The notes under the pieces: generated by a model | What the model saw: the letters and a program-made list of their open reading frames with translations, nothing else | What the model was told of the DNA's origin: nothing | The model's database searches: none | From: CAZCFB01 sp964511535 | Lineage (GTDB): Bacteria; Myxococcota_A; Polyangia; GCA-2747355; CAZCFB01 | NCBI GenBank assembly: GCA_964511535.1 | Contig: CAZEFW010000040.1 | Coordinates: 1-57,006 of the forward strand | DNA length: 57,006 bases | Direction of reading: 5' to 3' | Shown: one piece after another, positions 6,349-14,964 of the stretch | Position numbering within the stretch: position 1 is the stretch's first letter | Layout: every line of letters begins with the position of its first letter | Made by a program: the position numbers and the translations under genes

Positions 6349-8933
6349 CTTCGTTTGCCCCCCTTGCCCACGCCGGGGGCGTCCTTCCACCAGAAGACCG
6401 TTGCCGCGTCCACGCCGTTGTAGACGCGGGCGCTGTAGATCCGCTCGGCGCCTGCGCCCGACAGCAGGGTCGCCAGGCGCGTCTGGCGGTACTCCTCCTT
6501 GCCCTCCATGAATCGTCGGTGCACCTGCTCCGGCACGAGCAGCCCGTCGGCGACCTGGGCCACGCCGCTACGGTCCAGGTGGGCGGCCCCCCGGAACGGC
6601 AGCCCGATGGGGAGGCTGCGGCGCTGGGCCTCGGAGAACTCCAGCAGGCTCCGGTCGACCATCTCTGCCAGCGGGTCGCGCTCCCACGGGGGATCCGGGA
6701 TCAGCCGCTCCACCTCGGGCTGCAGCGCGTCGTCCAGCGGACAGTCGTCGAGGTAGGGCAGCTGCTGTCGCCAGCGGGAGTAGATGCCGTGCTGCTCCTC
6801 GGCGAGCGAGAGCGTCTTGTCAGCGTCGGCGCGGGCCTCCCGCTTGATATAGGCTGCCACCTGCGCCGGATCGAGCAGCGGCCAGACGAGCGGGCTGCGA
6901 AGCTCCGAAAAGAGGGCGGTGGGGTCGTCCTCGCCGTCGTGGCTGCGCACCACGCCGATGGCGGCCAGCCGCTCGTGGTAGCGGTCGATGGCCCCCTCCA
7001 TGGCGCGGTCGATCTCCCGGAGCCGCGCCAGGTCCCGCTCCAGGCCGCGAAGGGTACGGTTGAGTACACCTACCCGGGCGAGCTGCCAGGCGTACTCCAG
7101 CCTGCCCCTGAAATAGGAGAGCAAGGAGCGGCGCTGGCCGAGCACCACCTCATCGGCCGCGTCCCATAGCGCGGCGTGGGCTTCTCTGGCCGGCTGGTAG
7201 CGGCGCATGAAGACGTATATGCCGACGCCCGCGAGCGCCAGCCCTGCGAGCAGCCCGACGCTGACATGGGGGTGGGCGACGGTGAGCCAGTGCTTCACCG
7301 TGCCGTCCGCGAAGCCCTTGTACAGACCCCAGGCGCGCAGGGGCGGCCCCAGCAGCGCGGTGAGCGCGCCGCAAAAGAGCAGCCACGCCAGACCGAGGGG
7401 CCACAGCGGCGGGACGGCGCGCGCGGCGCGCAGCAGCTCACCGTGGGCCCGGCGCAGGGGCGAAAAGGACGGCTCAAGCTCGATCTCGCATCGGTCTCGG
7501 TGGGTCACGGCGCGGCCCAGCTGATCCTCGAGCTCGCCCACGATGTAGGCGGTGCGCTGTCGCGCTTCGCGATATGAGGCGGCGGTGGGGCGGTCTCCGC
7601 TTGCGGGCAGCAGCGCCTCGTCCAGCTGCTTGCGCAACCGGTCACGCACCCCTGGCCCGCCCACGCGGTCGCTCTCCCAGTCAGCCACCGCCAGCTGGAA
7701 CTCCTCGTTCAGCTCGTCGAAGCCGCGGGAGATGAGCTCTCGCCAGCTGGCCCTGATGCGATCCACCGCGCCTCGAAGCCAGCCCTGATCCTCGCCGGTG
7801 GGGCGGTCCTCCTCGATGGTCGGGTCGCCCTCGTCCGGGCCATAATACTGGAGCACCTCGCGGCGGAAGCGGTGCCAGGGGGGCGGGTCCCGCGGCTCCA
7901 GGCGGGCCTGGCTGACGATCTCCCGCACGCGGGCGTGGATGTCCACCGGCGCCGGGCGCTCCAGGGCCGCGGCCACGTCAGCGCGCACCTCCTGGGCGCC
8001 GGCGCTGCCCTCCGGTGCCACAGGCGCGTCTCGCACCCTGCGCAGCACCTGCAGGGCCAGGGTGCAGCGCAGGTACTCCTGCAGGTCGTGGCCGCCGGTC
8101 TCGGTGCGGGCGACGCTGAAGGTGCCGAGTGGGTGCTCGGGCTGAGCCCCCCGGAGCACATGCTCCAGCGTCTCGGCGCCGAAGCCGAGGGCGCCGGGCG
8201 AGTCCGCGGTGTTCTTGCCGCAGCGGGCGACCCCCTCGGAGATGAAGAGGCAGAAATTCTCGAGCAGGGCGTCGACGTCGGGCTCCTCCAGCACCGACAG
8301 GTCGGTGACGTTCTCCAGCAGGTAGAGCTGGGGCACCGACCGCCGCTCCACGGGCTTGGCTTGCACCTGGCGGTAGAGCTCCCGCAGCCGGGCGGCGATC
8401 TGCTTGCCGCCGCCGGCCGAAGGCACATGAGGGGTGCTCAGGACAGGCAGGATCACCAGGTTGCGCTGCCAGCCGTGGCGGTGGCTGGCGAAGATGGGTC
8501 GCAGCCGTTCGGCGGCCAGATCTTCCAGGGAGTCGAGGGTGGGGCCCACCGCCTCCCGAACCGCCTCCTCGCCCAGGTCCGCCAGGAGCACCACGAGCAC
8601 CTTGGTCGCCTGGGCGCTCTCTTGCCCCCGGGCCTCCCGGGCCCGGGCCTGGTCCACACCGCGGTGGGCGAGCATGCGCTGCAGCCGGCCCACCACCTCG
8701 CCGGCCAGCAGCCGGCCCACGTCACGCACCGCAGGGCTGGAGGCGACAGGCCGCGCGCCTTCGTGGAGCAGGGTCATGCGGCCGAGGTGGCTGTCCGGAT
8801 CGAGGTCCGCCGGGCTGAACGGAGGCCACTGTCCGAGGCCATCCACCACGCGCCCGCCCCGGTCGCCCACCCCGACGAACAGGGTGAGGGCCGCGGGCAA
8901 GGTGTGGCGCTGCCGGTCTCGAGCCGAGGGCAA
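6345..8933 (-). CDS. Degenerate tubulin-like protein with two transmembrane helices
   Basis: An 862-aa protein starting with TTG at 8933, with GGGAG 4 nt upstream. Its N-terminus (LTLFVGVGDRGGRVVDGL, residues 16-33) closely parallels the nucleotide-binding glycine loop of the upstream tubulin-like protein (ILYVGLGGAGGRVVGRI), but a second GGTGSG-type loop is not visible, so GTP binding is probably lost. Two hydrophobic helices lie near residues 500-525 and 553-580, followed by a helical, probably coiled-coil region rich in Arg/Glu/Leu. It lies between the tubulin-like gene (25 bp gap) and the helicase/zincin gene (ATGA overlap), which points to one complex. It may be a membrane adaptor for the cytosolic filament protein. 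The paralogy with the upstream gene is inferred from the N-terminal motif and gene order. Confidence 0.65.
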   Translation of the reverse strand: MPSARDRQRHTLPAALTLFVGVGDRGGRVVDGLGQWPPFSPADLDPDSHLGRMTLLHEGARPVASSPAVRDVGRLLAGEVVGRLQRMLAHRGVDQARAREARGQESAQATKVLVVLLADLGEEAVREAVGPTLDSLEDLAAERLRPIFASHRHGWQRNLVILPVLSTPHVPSAGGGKQIAARLRELYRQVQAKPVERRSVPQLYLLENVTDLSVLEEPDVDALLENFCLFISEGVARCGKNTADSPGALGFGAETLEHVLRGAQPEHPLGTFSVARTETGGHDLQEYLRCTLALQVLRRVRDAPVAPEGSAGAQEVRADVAAALERPAPVDIHARVREIVSQARLEPRDPPPWHRFRREVLQYYGPDEGDPTIEEDRPTGEDQGWLRGAVDRIRASWRELISRGFDELNEEFQLAVADWESDRVGGPGVRDRLRKQLDEALLPASGDRPTAASYREARQRTAYIVGELEDQLGRAVTHRDRCEIELEPSFSPLRRAHGELLRAARAVPPLWPLGLAWLLFCGALTALLGPPLRAWGLYKGFADGTVKHWLTVAHPHVSVGLLAGLALAGVGIYVFMRRYQPAREAHAALWDAADEVVLGQRRSLLSYFRGRLEYAWQLARVGVLNRTLRGLERDLARLREIDRAMEGAIDRYHERLAAIGVVRSHDGEDDPTALFSELRSPLVWPLLDPAQVAAYIKREARADADKTLSLAEEQHGIYSRWRQQLPYLDDCPLDDALQPEVERLIPDPPWERDPLAEMVDRSLLEFSEAQRRSLPIGLPFRGAAHLDRSGVAQVADGLLVPEQVHRRFMEGKEEYRQTRLATLLSGAGAERIYSARVYNGVDAATVFWWKDAPGVGKGGKRR

Positions 8934-8958
8934 AGGCGCTCCCAGGAGGGGCCGGTCG

Positions 8959-11900
8959 CTACTTTTTGGGCGGCCCGCCGAACAGGCGGGTGGGCCGCTT
9001 GAAGGTGAGCAGCGTGCGCGTCGCTTCCAGCAGATCGCGCAAGTTGCCGACCAGCTCCGGGGGCAGGTCCTCGCTGTCCGCCGACTCCAGGCGGACCAGG
9101 TGACCGGAGAGGGTCTCCTCGTAGGCCGTCAGCACCTCGCGCAAGGCGTCATCCAGCTTCTTCCGGCTGAAGGGCCGCTCCAGCTCCTCGAAACGCGGGG
9201 CGAAGGTCTGCCGGTACAGCTCTGGCTTGTCCTGCTCCATGCTGCTCAGGGCGGTGAGGGCGCCCGCCAGGGTGCTGGCCAGGGTCCGCACCTGGTCGGT
9301 GCCCGGCTGCACGAAGAGCACGCCGCCGTCCTCGTCGAAGTCGAGCAGCCCGGAGGCGAACAGCGGCGGCAAGAAGAGCTGCCTCTTGGCCATCAACTTC
9401 TTGAGGATCTCCCGTGGATCGAGGTCGGGGAGCTCCTCGAAGTTGCGGTCGCAGTGCAGGTACCAGGCCTTGTGGGGGCTCTCCTGGTGCTTGCGGTAAG
9501 CCAGCTGCAGCTCGCCCACCACGCGCGGGAAGGCGTACAGGGGGACCCCCACGATGTAGTGGTAGAAGACGATGCGCTTGGCGTCCTTCCAGTCGGGCGC
9601 GAAGTCGTCGGAGGAGGCGCCGGTGACCCGCCGCAGCGCCTCGGCCAGCTTGCCGTCGCCGCGGTACGCCTCGTGGGCGCCCACCAGGGTCTTCTCGGCG
9701 TAGGGCACCTCCTTGAGGTTCTCCGGGTTGATGTCGCCGAAGATGCGCGCCTTGTGGCTGCCGGCCCGGGCGATCTTTTCGCCCACGTAGGCCTGAACAT
9801 GGCTCCCCACCAGGGGGTGCTCCCACAGGCTGCTCGGGGTCACACTGTCGGAGTCGGTGTGATACTCCTTGAGCGCCGCCCGGCGGTCCCGGCGATTGGG
9901 GCGGCTGCGCAGGTACATGTACAGCGCCTCCAGGGCCATGGCGTCCTCCAGCAGCAGGCCGCTGTTTTCATCCGGCCCGCGGATGGTGTCGTTCAGCTTC
10001 GACTCGGCGCGCTCGCGGATGGCGAAGACGATGTCCTCGATGACTCGCTCGCCGTCCCGCGGGATCTCCTTGCCCTGGGCGTTGAACTGGGGCTTGAGTG
10101 CCTCGGTGAGGCCCTCTTGCACGGCGCGGATCTGCTGAGGCCCGCGCAGCAGCGGCGCGATCTGGTCCTCGTAGTACCAGTGCCAGAGCCGCTCGCGGGT
10201 GGGGCCGAGCAGCGCCTCCTCGTCGATGGTGTACTGGTTCGCCTCGCTGAAATGCTCCACCACCCTGCCGTCGGGCAGCTTCTCCATGAGGGCGCCCACG
10301 CGGCGGTAGTTCTCCGCGTTGTTGACCAGGGCCTGGGCCATCTGGGGCCCGCGCAGGTCGATGTCCCGGAAGGTGTCGAGCACCTTGTCCGAGGAGCGGT
10401 GCAGCCCCTGGAGCAACCTCGCCCTGACGCGGGTGCGCACGGCCTGCCGGATGGAGCCGACATGCTGGTTGAAGGCGTTGACCGCGCTGCGCCGCGCCTC
10501 CTCGAACTTCTCATCCAGCTCGGACTTCTTGAAGCGGTCCCAGAACGAGCTCGGCGCCGCCGCGCGGAGTTCATCCCCCCTGGACTCCAGGGTGCGCCCG
10601 AAGTCGGTGTCGGCGTTCTCGCCGAGGGCGCGGGTCGCCCGGTCCTCATCTGCAACCGCGTCCTTGATGCGCGCGTCGGACAGCGGCGCGTCAGGCCCTC
10701 GCATGGCGGCGGTGTTGCCGCGCAGGGCGAGCATGGCGTAGCGCTGCTCGTACGGGTTGAGCCGGGGGCTCTCGGCGGGGCCAGCCTCCGCCAGGAACCT
10801 GGGCCACCAGTCGTAGGCCACCTGCTCCTGGGTGTCCTTCAGGTTCGCCTCCACGTCGTCCATGGCGCCGTGCAGCTTGACGCGCAGGTTCTGGTGGGCC
10901 GCATCACCGGACCAGTTGGGCGACGCGATGGACTCCGCCGCCAGCTGGGGCAGCCCCACGACCTCATCGCCCAGCACCTGGTCGGTGAGGTCGTCGAGGG
11001 CGCTCTCGAAGCGGTCAGCCAGCCCGTCGGTGACAGCGTTCAGCCTGCCCCAGAAGGTCTCGGGGCGGTTCTTGAACTCGCCGCTCAGCAGCTCCACCTT
11101 CTGGACGAAGACCCGGTCGAGGCGGCGCTTCTGCGCCTCCTCGTGCAGCACGCGCAGCTCCTCCTCCGAGACCTGAAAGCGGTTGAATTCCTCCTGCCGC
11201 TCTGGCGGCACGATGGAGGGGTCGGTCATCAGCAGGTACGCCCGCACCGCGTCCGCCGCGAACCGCAGGGAGCAGTAGCGCAGCAGGTCGTCGTCGGGCA
11301 GGACCAGCGCGCACATGCCGAAGGTGCCGTAGAACTGGGTGTAGCCCTCCTTGGCGTTGCGGAACAGGTCCGTCGGGTAGAGGGACCGGGTGTGCTTCGC
11401 GTAGTTGTCCACGTCGGAGTGCTGCTTCTCGCCGAAGGGCGAGTAGATCTGGAAGTAGATGGCGTCGCCCACCGCGTTTACCAGCTCGCTGGTGTAGTAG
11501 TGGGACGGCACGTCGATGAGGTAGCAGAACTCGAACGGGCGCACGTCAACCTGAGGTTCCTCGCCGCCGGCGCGATCCGGGATGTCGTAGTGCAGCTGGA
11601 ACTGGGAGTGGGCGCCCTCCTTCTGCACGTCGAGCTGGTTCATGTGCTCCAGCTCCTTGAGCGAGGCATAGGCGTTGGCGCAGACCCCGTCGAAGTTTGC
11701 GCCGGTGACCTCCTCGAAGACATGGGGCTGCACGGCGTAGCCGTACATCTGCACCGGGCAGACCGACTCGGCGAGGTTGCGCAGCATGTAGGAGAAGGGG
11801 ATGAAGGTGCCCGAGCCGGTGCCGCCCGCCACGCTGAACACCACGTGCACCTGCACCGCCTTGTCCACGTTTGCCGCGGTGCGGGTATGCTCCCGCAGGC

Positions 11901-12333
11901 GCTGGAGCACTGCCTTGAGCTTGGTGTACAGGTCGCTGGTCTGCAGCGCGTGGTACAGCCCGAGGCGGGCCTCGATGCGGATCTGACCCGCGCCGGCCGT
12001 GTCGCCGCCGCGGAACTTGTAGTCAGGGTAGACCCACTGGGTGAAGTACGGGTCTGCCACGTCGAAGGTGTCCCCTCGACACAGGTCAGCGTACTGCTGC
12101 TTGTCGAAGTCCGAGATGACGTAGGTCTCATCCACGGGGCCGTAACCCTCGCGGCCCTGGCGTAGCGCCTTGGTGGCGGAGGCGTCGGTGTCGATGATGA
12201 CGAACTCGGCCAGGTCCTGGAAGTTCTGGCGGTCCCACTTGCGGTGCAGGAGCTTGGCGATACGTCCCACCACGCGGCCTCCGGCGCCGCCCAGCCCGAC
12301 GTAAAGGATTGGGGTAACTTCACCAATGATCAT
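8959..12333 (-). CDS. Tubulin/FtsZ-superfamily GTPase-like protein (Tubulin_2 type)
   Basis: This 1124-aa protein has an FtsZ-like N-terminal GTPase domain: GLGGAGGR (13-20), VIIDTDASATKAL (45-57), the tubulin signature AGGTGSGT (169-176) at the end of a beta strand, YGYAVQPHVFEEVTG (197-211) and NAYASLKEL (220-228), which occupy the places of the T1, T2, T4, T5 and T6 elements. At 1124 aa it is far longer than FtsZ (about 400 aa), with a large helical C-terminal part of unknown function. A canonical T7 catalytic loop is not obvious. AGGAGGG lies 7 nt before the ATG. From memory, computational work (Makarova and Koonin, 2010) linked such proteins to vWA-domain partners and predicted membrane remodelling; the vWA gene directly upstream fits. 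Confidence 0.85.
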   Translation of the reverse strand: MIIGEVTPILYVGLGGAGGRVVGRIAKLLHRKWDRQNFQDLAEFVIIDTDASATKALRQGREGYGPVDETYVISDFDKQQYADLCRGDTFDVADPYFTQWVYPDYKFRGGDTAGAGQIRIEARLGLYHALQTSDLYTKLKAVLQRLREHTRTAANVDKAVQVHVVFSVAGGTGSGTFIPFSYMLRNLAESVCPVQMYGYAVQPHVFEEVTGANFDGVCANAYASLKELEHMNQLDVQKEGAHSQFQLHYDIPDRAGGEEPQVDVRPFEFCYLIDVPSHYYTSELVNAVGDAIYFQIYSPFGEKQHSDVDNYAKHTRSLYPTDLFRNAKEGYTQFYGTFGMCALVLPDDDLLRYCSLRFAADAVRAYLLMTDPSIVPPERQEEFNRFQVSEEELRVLHEEAQKRRLDRVFVQKVELLSGEFKNRPETFWGRLNAVTDGLADRFESALDDLTDQVLGDEVVGLPQLAAESIASPNWSGDAAHQNLRVKLHGAMDDVEANLKDTQEQVAYDWWPRFLAEAGPAESPRLNPYEQRYAMLALRGNTAAMRGPDAPLSDARIKDAVADEDRATRALGENADTDFGRTLESRGDELRAAAPSSFWDRFKKSELDEKFEEARRSAVNAFNQHVGSIRQAVRTRVRARLLQGLHRSSDKVLDTFRDIDLRGPQMAQALVNNAENYRRVGALMEKLPDGRVVEHFSEANQYTIDEEALLGPTRERLWHWYYEDQIAPLLRGPQQIRAVQEGLTEALKPQFNAQGKEIPRDGERVIEDIVFAIRERAESKLNDTIRGPDENSGLLLEDAMALEALYMYLRSRPNRRDRRAALKEYHTDSDSVTPSSLWEHPLVGSHVQAYVGEKIARAGSHKARIFGDINPENLKEVPYAEKTLVGAHEAYRGDGKLAEALRRVTGASSDDFAPDWKDAKRIVFYHYIVGVPLYAFPRVVGELQLAYRKHQESPHKAWYLHCDRNFEELPDLDPREILKKLMAKRQLFLPPLFASGLLDFDEDGGVLFVQPGTDQVRTLASTLAGALTALSSMEQDKPELYRQTFAPRFEELERPFSRKKLDDALREVLTAYEETLSGHLVRLESADSEDLPPELVGNLRDLLEATRTLLTFKRPTRLFGGPPKK

Positions 12334-12345
12334 CGTGGAACCCTC

Positions 12346-14739
12346 CTAAAACGGCGAATCGTCGATTTTGAAAAAGAAGCGCGCCCCTTCACCACCCACC
12401 CGGTACCAGTAGCCGCGGTCGATGCGCAGCGAATAGACCGCGGGCATCCGCCCGAACAGCCGGGCGTAAAGCCGGCAGATCGAGCCCACGCGGCGCTCCA
12501 GCGTGGCGGCCGGCTCGGCCGGCAGGAGCTCCTCCATGAACGCATCCTCGGAGCGATGGGCCAGCGCCGGCTCGGTGACCTTGTGCACCGCCGTGCCCCT
12601 GGTGGACACGGCGAGGCGAAACTCGCCCGGCCCCGGCTGGAGCTCCAGGTCGAAGGGCAGGTTCGGGTGGGGCAGGCGCGAGCCCCCCTGGCCCAGGCGG
12701 AGCGCCGCGTTGCGGTACCAGCCGCCGCTCCCCTTGATGTGTGGGTTGATCGCGTAGGCTCCGCGCCGCTCGTCGGGGAAGGCGTACTCCGAGGCGCTCT
12801 CTTCCAGCAGCCTGGGGTCGCGGCAGAAGAAGTAGGCCAGCTTCAGTCGCCCCCGGGGCAGCGCCCGGGCCGGCTTGCGCCAGCCGTTGATGAAGCAGAT
12901 CAGGGTGATGAGGCCGAACAGGCTGCCCAGGCCGAGCAGCACCCAGAACCCGTAATAGGCCCACCACGGGGTGGCCACGAAGACGAGGGTCACGGGCACG
13001 CGGGCCTGGTTGAGGCCCTTGTGATCGTGGTCGAACAGCAGGGCGCCCTCGAGGGTGCCGCCACGGCGGCAGCGGCGGCTGAGCAGGCGGAGCTCCCGTT
13101 TCTGCCCCGGGCCCACTTGCAAGGTCTCCTCCCCCTTGACCGTGACGAACTCCAGGCAGGGGTGCCCCTTGAGGTCGTCGAGGGTGGCCAGGGTCACATT
13201 CAATTCGCCAGGGAAGTTGCCCTGGAAGTGGGCCTTGATCTCCACGTCGTCGCCCGCATGGACGGTGCCCATGTCGAGGCGGCCAGCCTCCCACTTGCCG
13301 CCGGACAGCGGCTTTACAGACCACTGCCGCGTGCTGGCGTTGAGCGGGTGATTCGAGGAGTTGAGGACCTTGCCCGACTCGGAGGAGGTGTAGCGGACCC
13401 GCGCCTGCAGCTCCAGATCCATCCCGGGTTCTGTGATGAGGGTGTGCGTGAAGCCGTCCAGGCGCTCCACCATGGCCTGCTCGCGGGCGAAGCGCTCCTC
13501 GGTGCGGCCGGGACGCTGGCGGTACGCGGCCACGAAGGGCAGGTCGGTGCGCGGGGAGAGCAGGCCCCGGCTGGAGCGCAGGGCGGCCTGGACACACACG
13601 GTGTCGCCTGCGGTGACCGAGTCGACGTCCTGCTTGGTATTCAAGGGGGCATCGCTCTGCTGGGGGCACGCGTCCTTGACGACGCTCAGCTCCGCCCGCA
13701 GCTGTCGGTAGTCAGGCACCACAAGCAGCCGTGTGGAGGGGGACTTGATGGTCAGCGCCCTGTCGCCGGGCACCAGGGTGACGACCTTGTAGCGGTACGC
13801 TTTGCGGCCGCGGCGATGGGAGTGGGCCTTGCTGACGCTCGAGACCGGCTTCACTGCGTTGCCGTCAGGATCTTTGGCCTCCAGGTTGAGCTCGAAATCG
13901 GCCCTCCCCGAGCGGATGGCCAGCACGCGCACGCGCTCGGCCCGGGTGCAGCAGCGCAGGCTGCCGCCCGGCCTCACCTGGCGCACCGGGCAGCCCAGGG
14001 CGTCGGCGAACACGTCGGCGAAGGCCTTGACGATGGCGTGCGCCGCGTCCCCGTCGGCCTTGACCTTGAACTGCCGGCCGTGGCCGCTGGTCTGGCGCGT
14101 GTACGAGGCCAGCGCCCCCGGGTCGAAATCCGTCCTGAAGAACTGGACCAGATAGAAGTAGAACTCGTCATGTCCAGCCCTGGCGCGCTTCAGCCCGCCG
14201 ATCCACTCCCCCGCGGCGGTGGGCTCCTCGGTGCACTTGCCGTCGCTGAGGAAGAGCACCACCTGGCGTGCCTTGGCGTCTCGCTCGTGCCACGCGTTGA
14301 GCAGCTTCCGCGCGCCCTCGAGGGCTGTCTTGCAGGGGGTGTTCCCGCCGTCGTATCTCTCCAGTCCGCCGGGCACCGAGGCCTGGCTCGGCAGCTGGGG
14401 CGGCTGCAGGCTGTCCCCGCCGGAGTCGGCTTTCGCCGCCAGGGCGTTCATGCCCACCACCATCACCCGGTCCTCGTCGGCCAGGAAGGAGAGGAAGGCC
14501 CTGGAGGCGAGGATGGCCAGCCTGTCCCGGTCCGTGTGGGGTGGCCTCGTGTCCATGCTCTTGGAGTCGTCCACGATGAGCAGGAACTGCGTATGGTCTG
14601 GCGGCGGCTCCTGGCGCTCTGCCATGGCAGGGGCCGGCAACATCAGCAACAGGAGCGCCAACATGCACGCGCGCCGCTCCCCGGGGCGGTTTGCACCCCT
14701 CCAGGTCGGAAAGTGCTGAGTGGCGCCACTACGAAACAT
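12346..14739 (-). CDS. Secreted/membrane vWA-domain protein
   Basis: About 797 aa. A hydrophobic stretch ending in PAPAMA (to residue 40) looks like a signal peptide. A von Willebrand A domain follows, with MIDAS motif DDSKS (57-61), a later Thr in GGNTPCKTALEGA and an Asp in LFLSDGKCTEE. The middle is beta-rich. One strong membrane helix (AYYGFWVLLGLGSLFGLITL) is followed by a C-terminal cytosolic domain of about 190 residues. The predicted topology puts the vWA domain outside the cytoplasm and the C-terminus inside, able to contact the tubulin-like protein encoded 12 bp downstream. First gene of the operon; a promoter is proposed at 14802-14829. The start is uncertain: ATG 14739 is chosen over GTG 14760, which has no ribosome binding site. 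Confidence 0.85.
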   Translation of the reverse strand: MFRSGATQHFPTWRGANRPGERRACMLALLLLMLPAPAMAERQEPPPDHTQFLLIVDDSKSMDTRPPHTDRDRLAILASRAFLSFLADEDRVMVVGMNALAAKADSGGDSLQPPQLPSQASVPGGLERYDGGNTPCKTALEGARKLLNAWHERDAKARQVVLFLSDGKCTEEPTAAGEWIGGLKRARAGHDEFYFYLVQFFRTDFDPGALASYTRQTSGHGRQFKVKADGDAAHAIVKAFADVFADALGCPVRQVRPGGSLRCCTRAERVRVLAIRSGRADFELNLEAKDPDGNAVKPVSSVSKAHSHRRGRKAYRYKVVTLVPGDRALTIKSPSTRLLVVPDYRQLRAELSVVKDACPQQSDAPLNTKQDVDSVTAGDTVCVQAALRSSRGLLSPRTDLPFVAAYRQRPGRTEERFAREQAMVERLDGFTHTLITEPGMDLELQARVRYTSSESGKVLNSSNHPLNASTRQWSVKPLSGGKWEAGRLDMGTVHAGDDVEIKAHFQGNFPGELNVTLATLDDLKGHPCLEFVTVKGEETLQVGPGQKRELRLLSRRCRRGGTLEGALLFDHDHKGLNQARVPVTLVFVATPWWAYYGFWVLLGLGSLFGLITLICFINGWRKPARALPRGRLKLAYFFCRDPRLLEESASEYAFPDERRGAYAINPHIKGSGGWYRNAALRLGQGGSRLPHPNLPFDLELQPGPGEFRLAVSTRGTAVHKVTEPALAHRSEDAFMEELLPAEPAATLERRVGSICRLYARLFGRMPAVYSLRIDRGYWYRVGGEGARFFFKIDDSPF

Positions 14740-14801
14740 GCCCAAAACCCCCAAGTTCACAGGAGATCCGCCTCGGTGTTTCCTGAATGAATGATCGATC
14801 C

Positions 14802-14829
14802 ATCATAGATTTCGGGCAGGTTCTTACAA
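14802..14829 (-). promoter_or_regulatory. Candidate promoter of the vWA/tubulin operon
   Basis: On the minus strand, TTGTAA (14824-14829) and TATGAT (14802-14807) are separated by 16 nt, about 60 nt upstream of the chosen start codon. Just downstream lies a partly palindromic stretch with ATGAT/ATCAT arms around GATC motifs (14791-14806), which could be an operator. Confidence 0.45.
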
Positions 14830-14964
14830 GGGGAAAACGGTTTGGGCAGCAGGAGGCCGTTGTCTGCCCGACACACCTGTGACCTCTGCTGACATCCCCC
14901 CATGCAATGCTGTGACAGTGACGTTTCGTGCCACATCCGCAAGCAATGCAGGAGCCGTCGGCTG

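Noticed and set aside
4507..6423. Long open frame (638 codons) on the plus strand
   Set aside because: It is antisense to the helicase/zincin gene, rich in Gly/Ala/Arg/Gln/His and without domain motifs; GC-rich third positions of the real gene keep the opposite frame open.
8434..12165. Very long open frame (1243 codons) on the plus strand
   Set aside because: It lies opposite the tubulin-like genes, which have clear motifs and ribosome binding sites; its Val/Gly/Leu/His-rich composition is that of a mirror frame.
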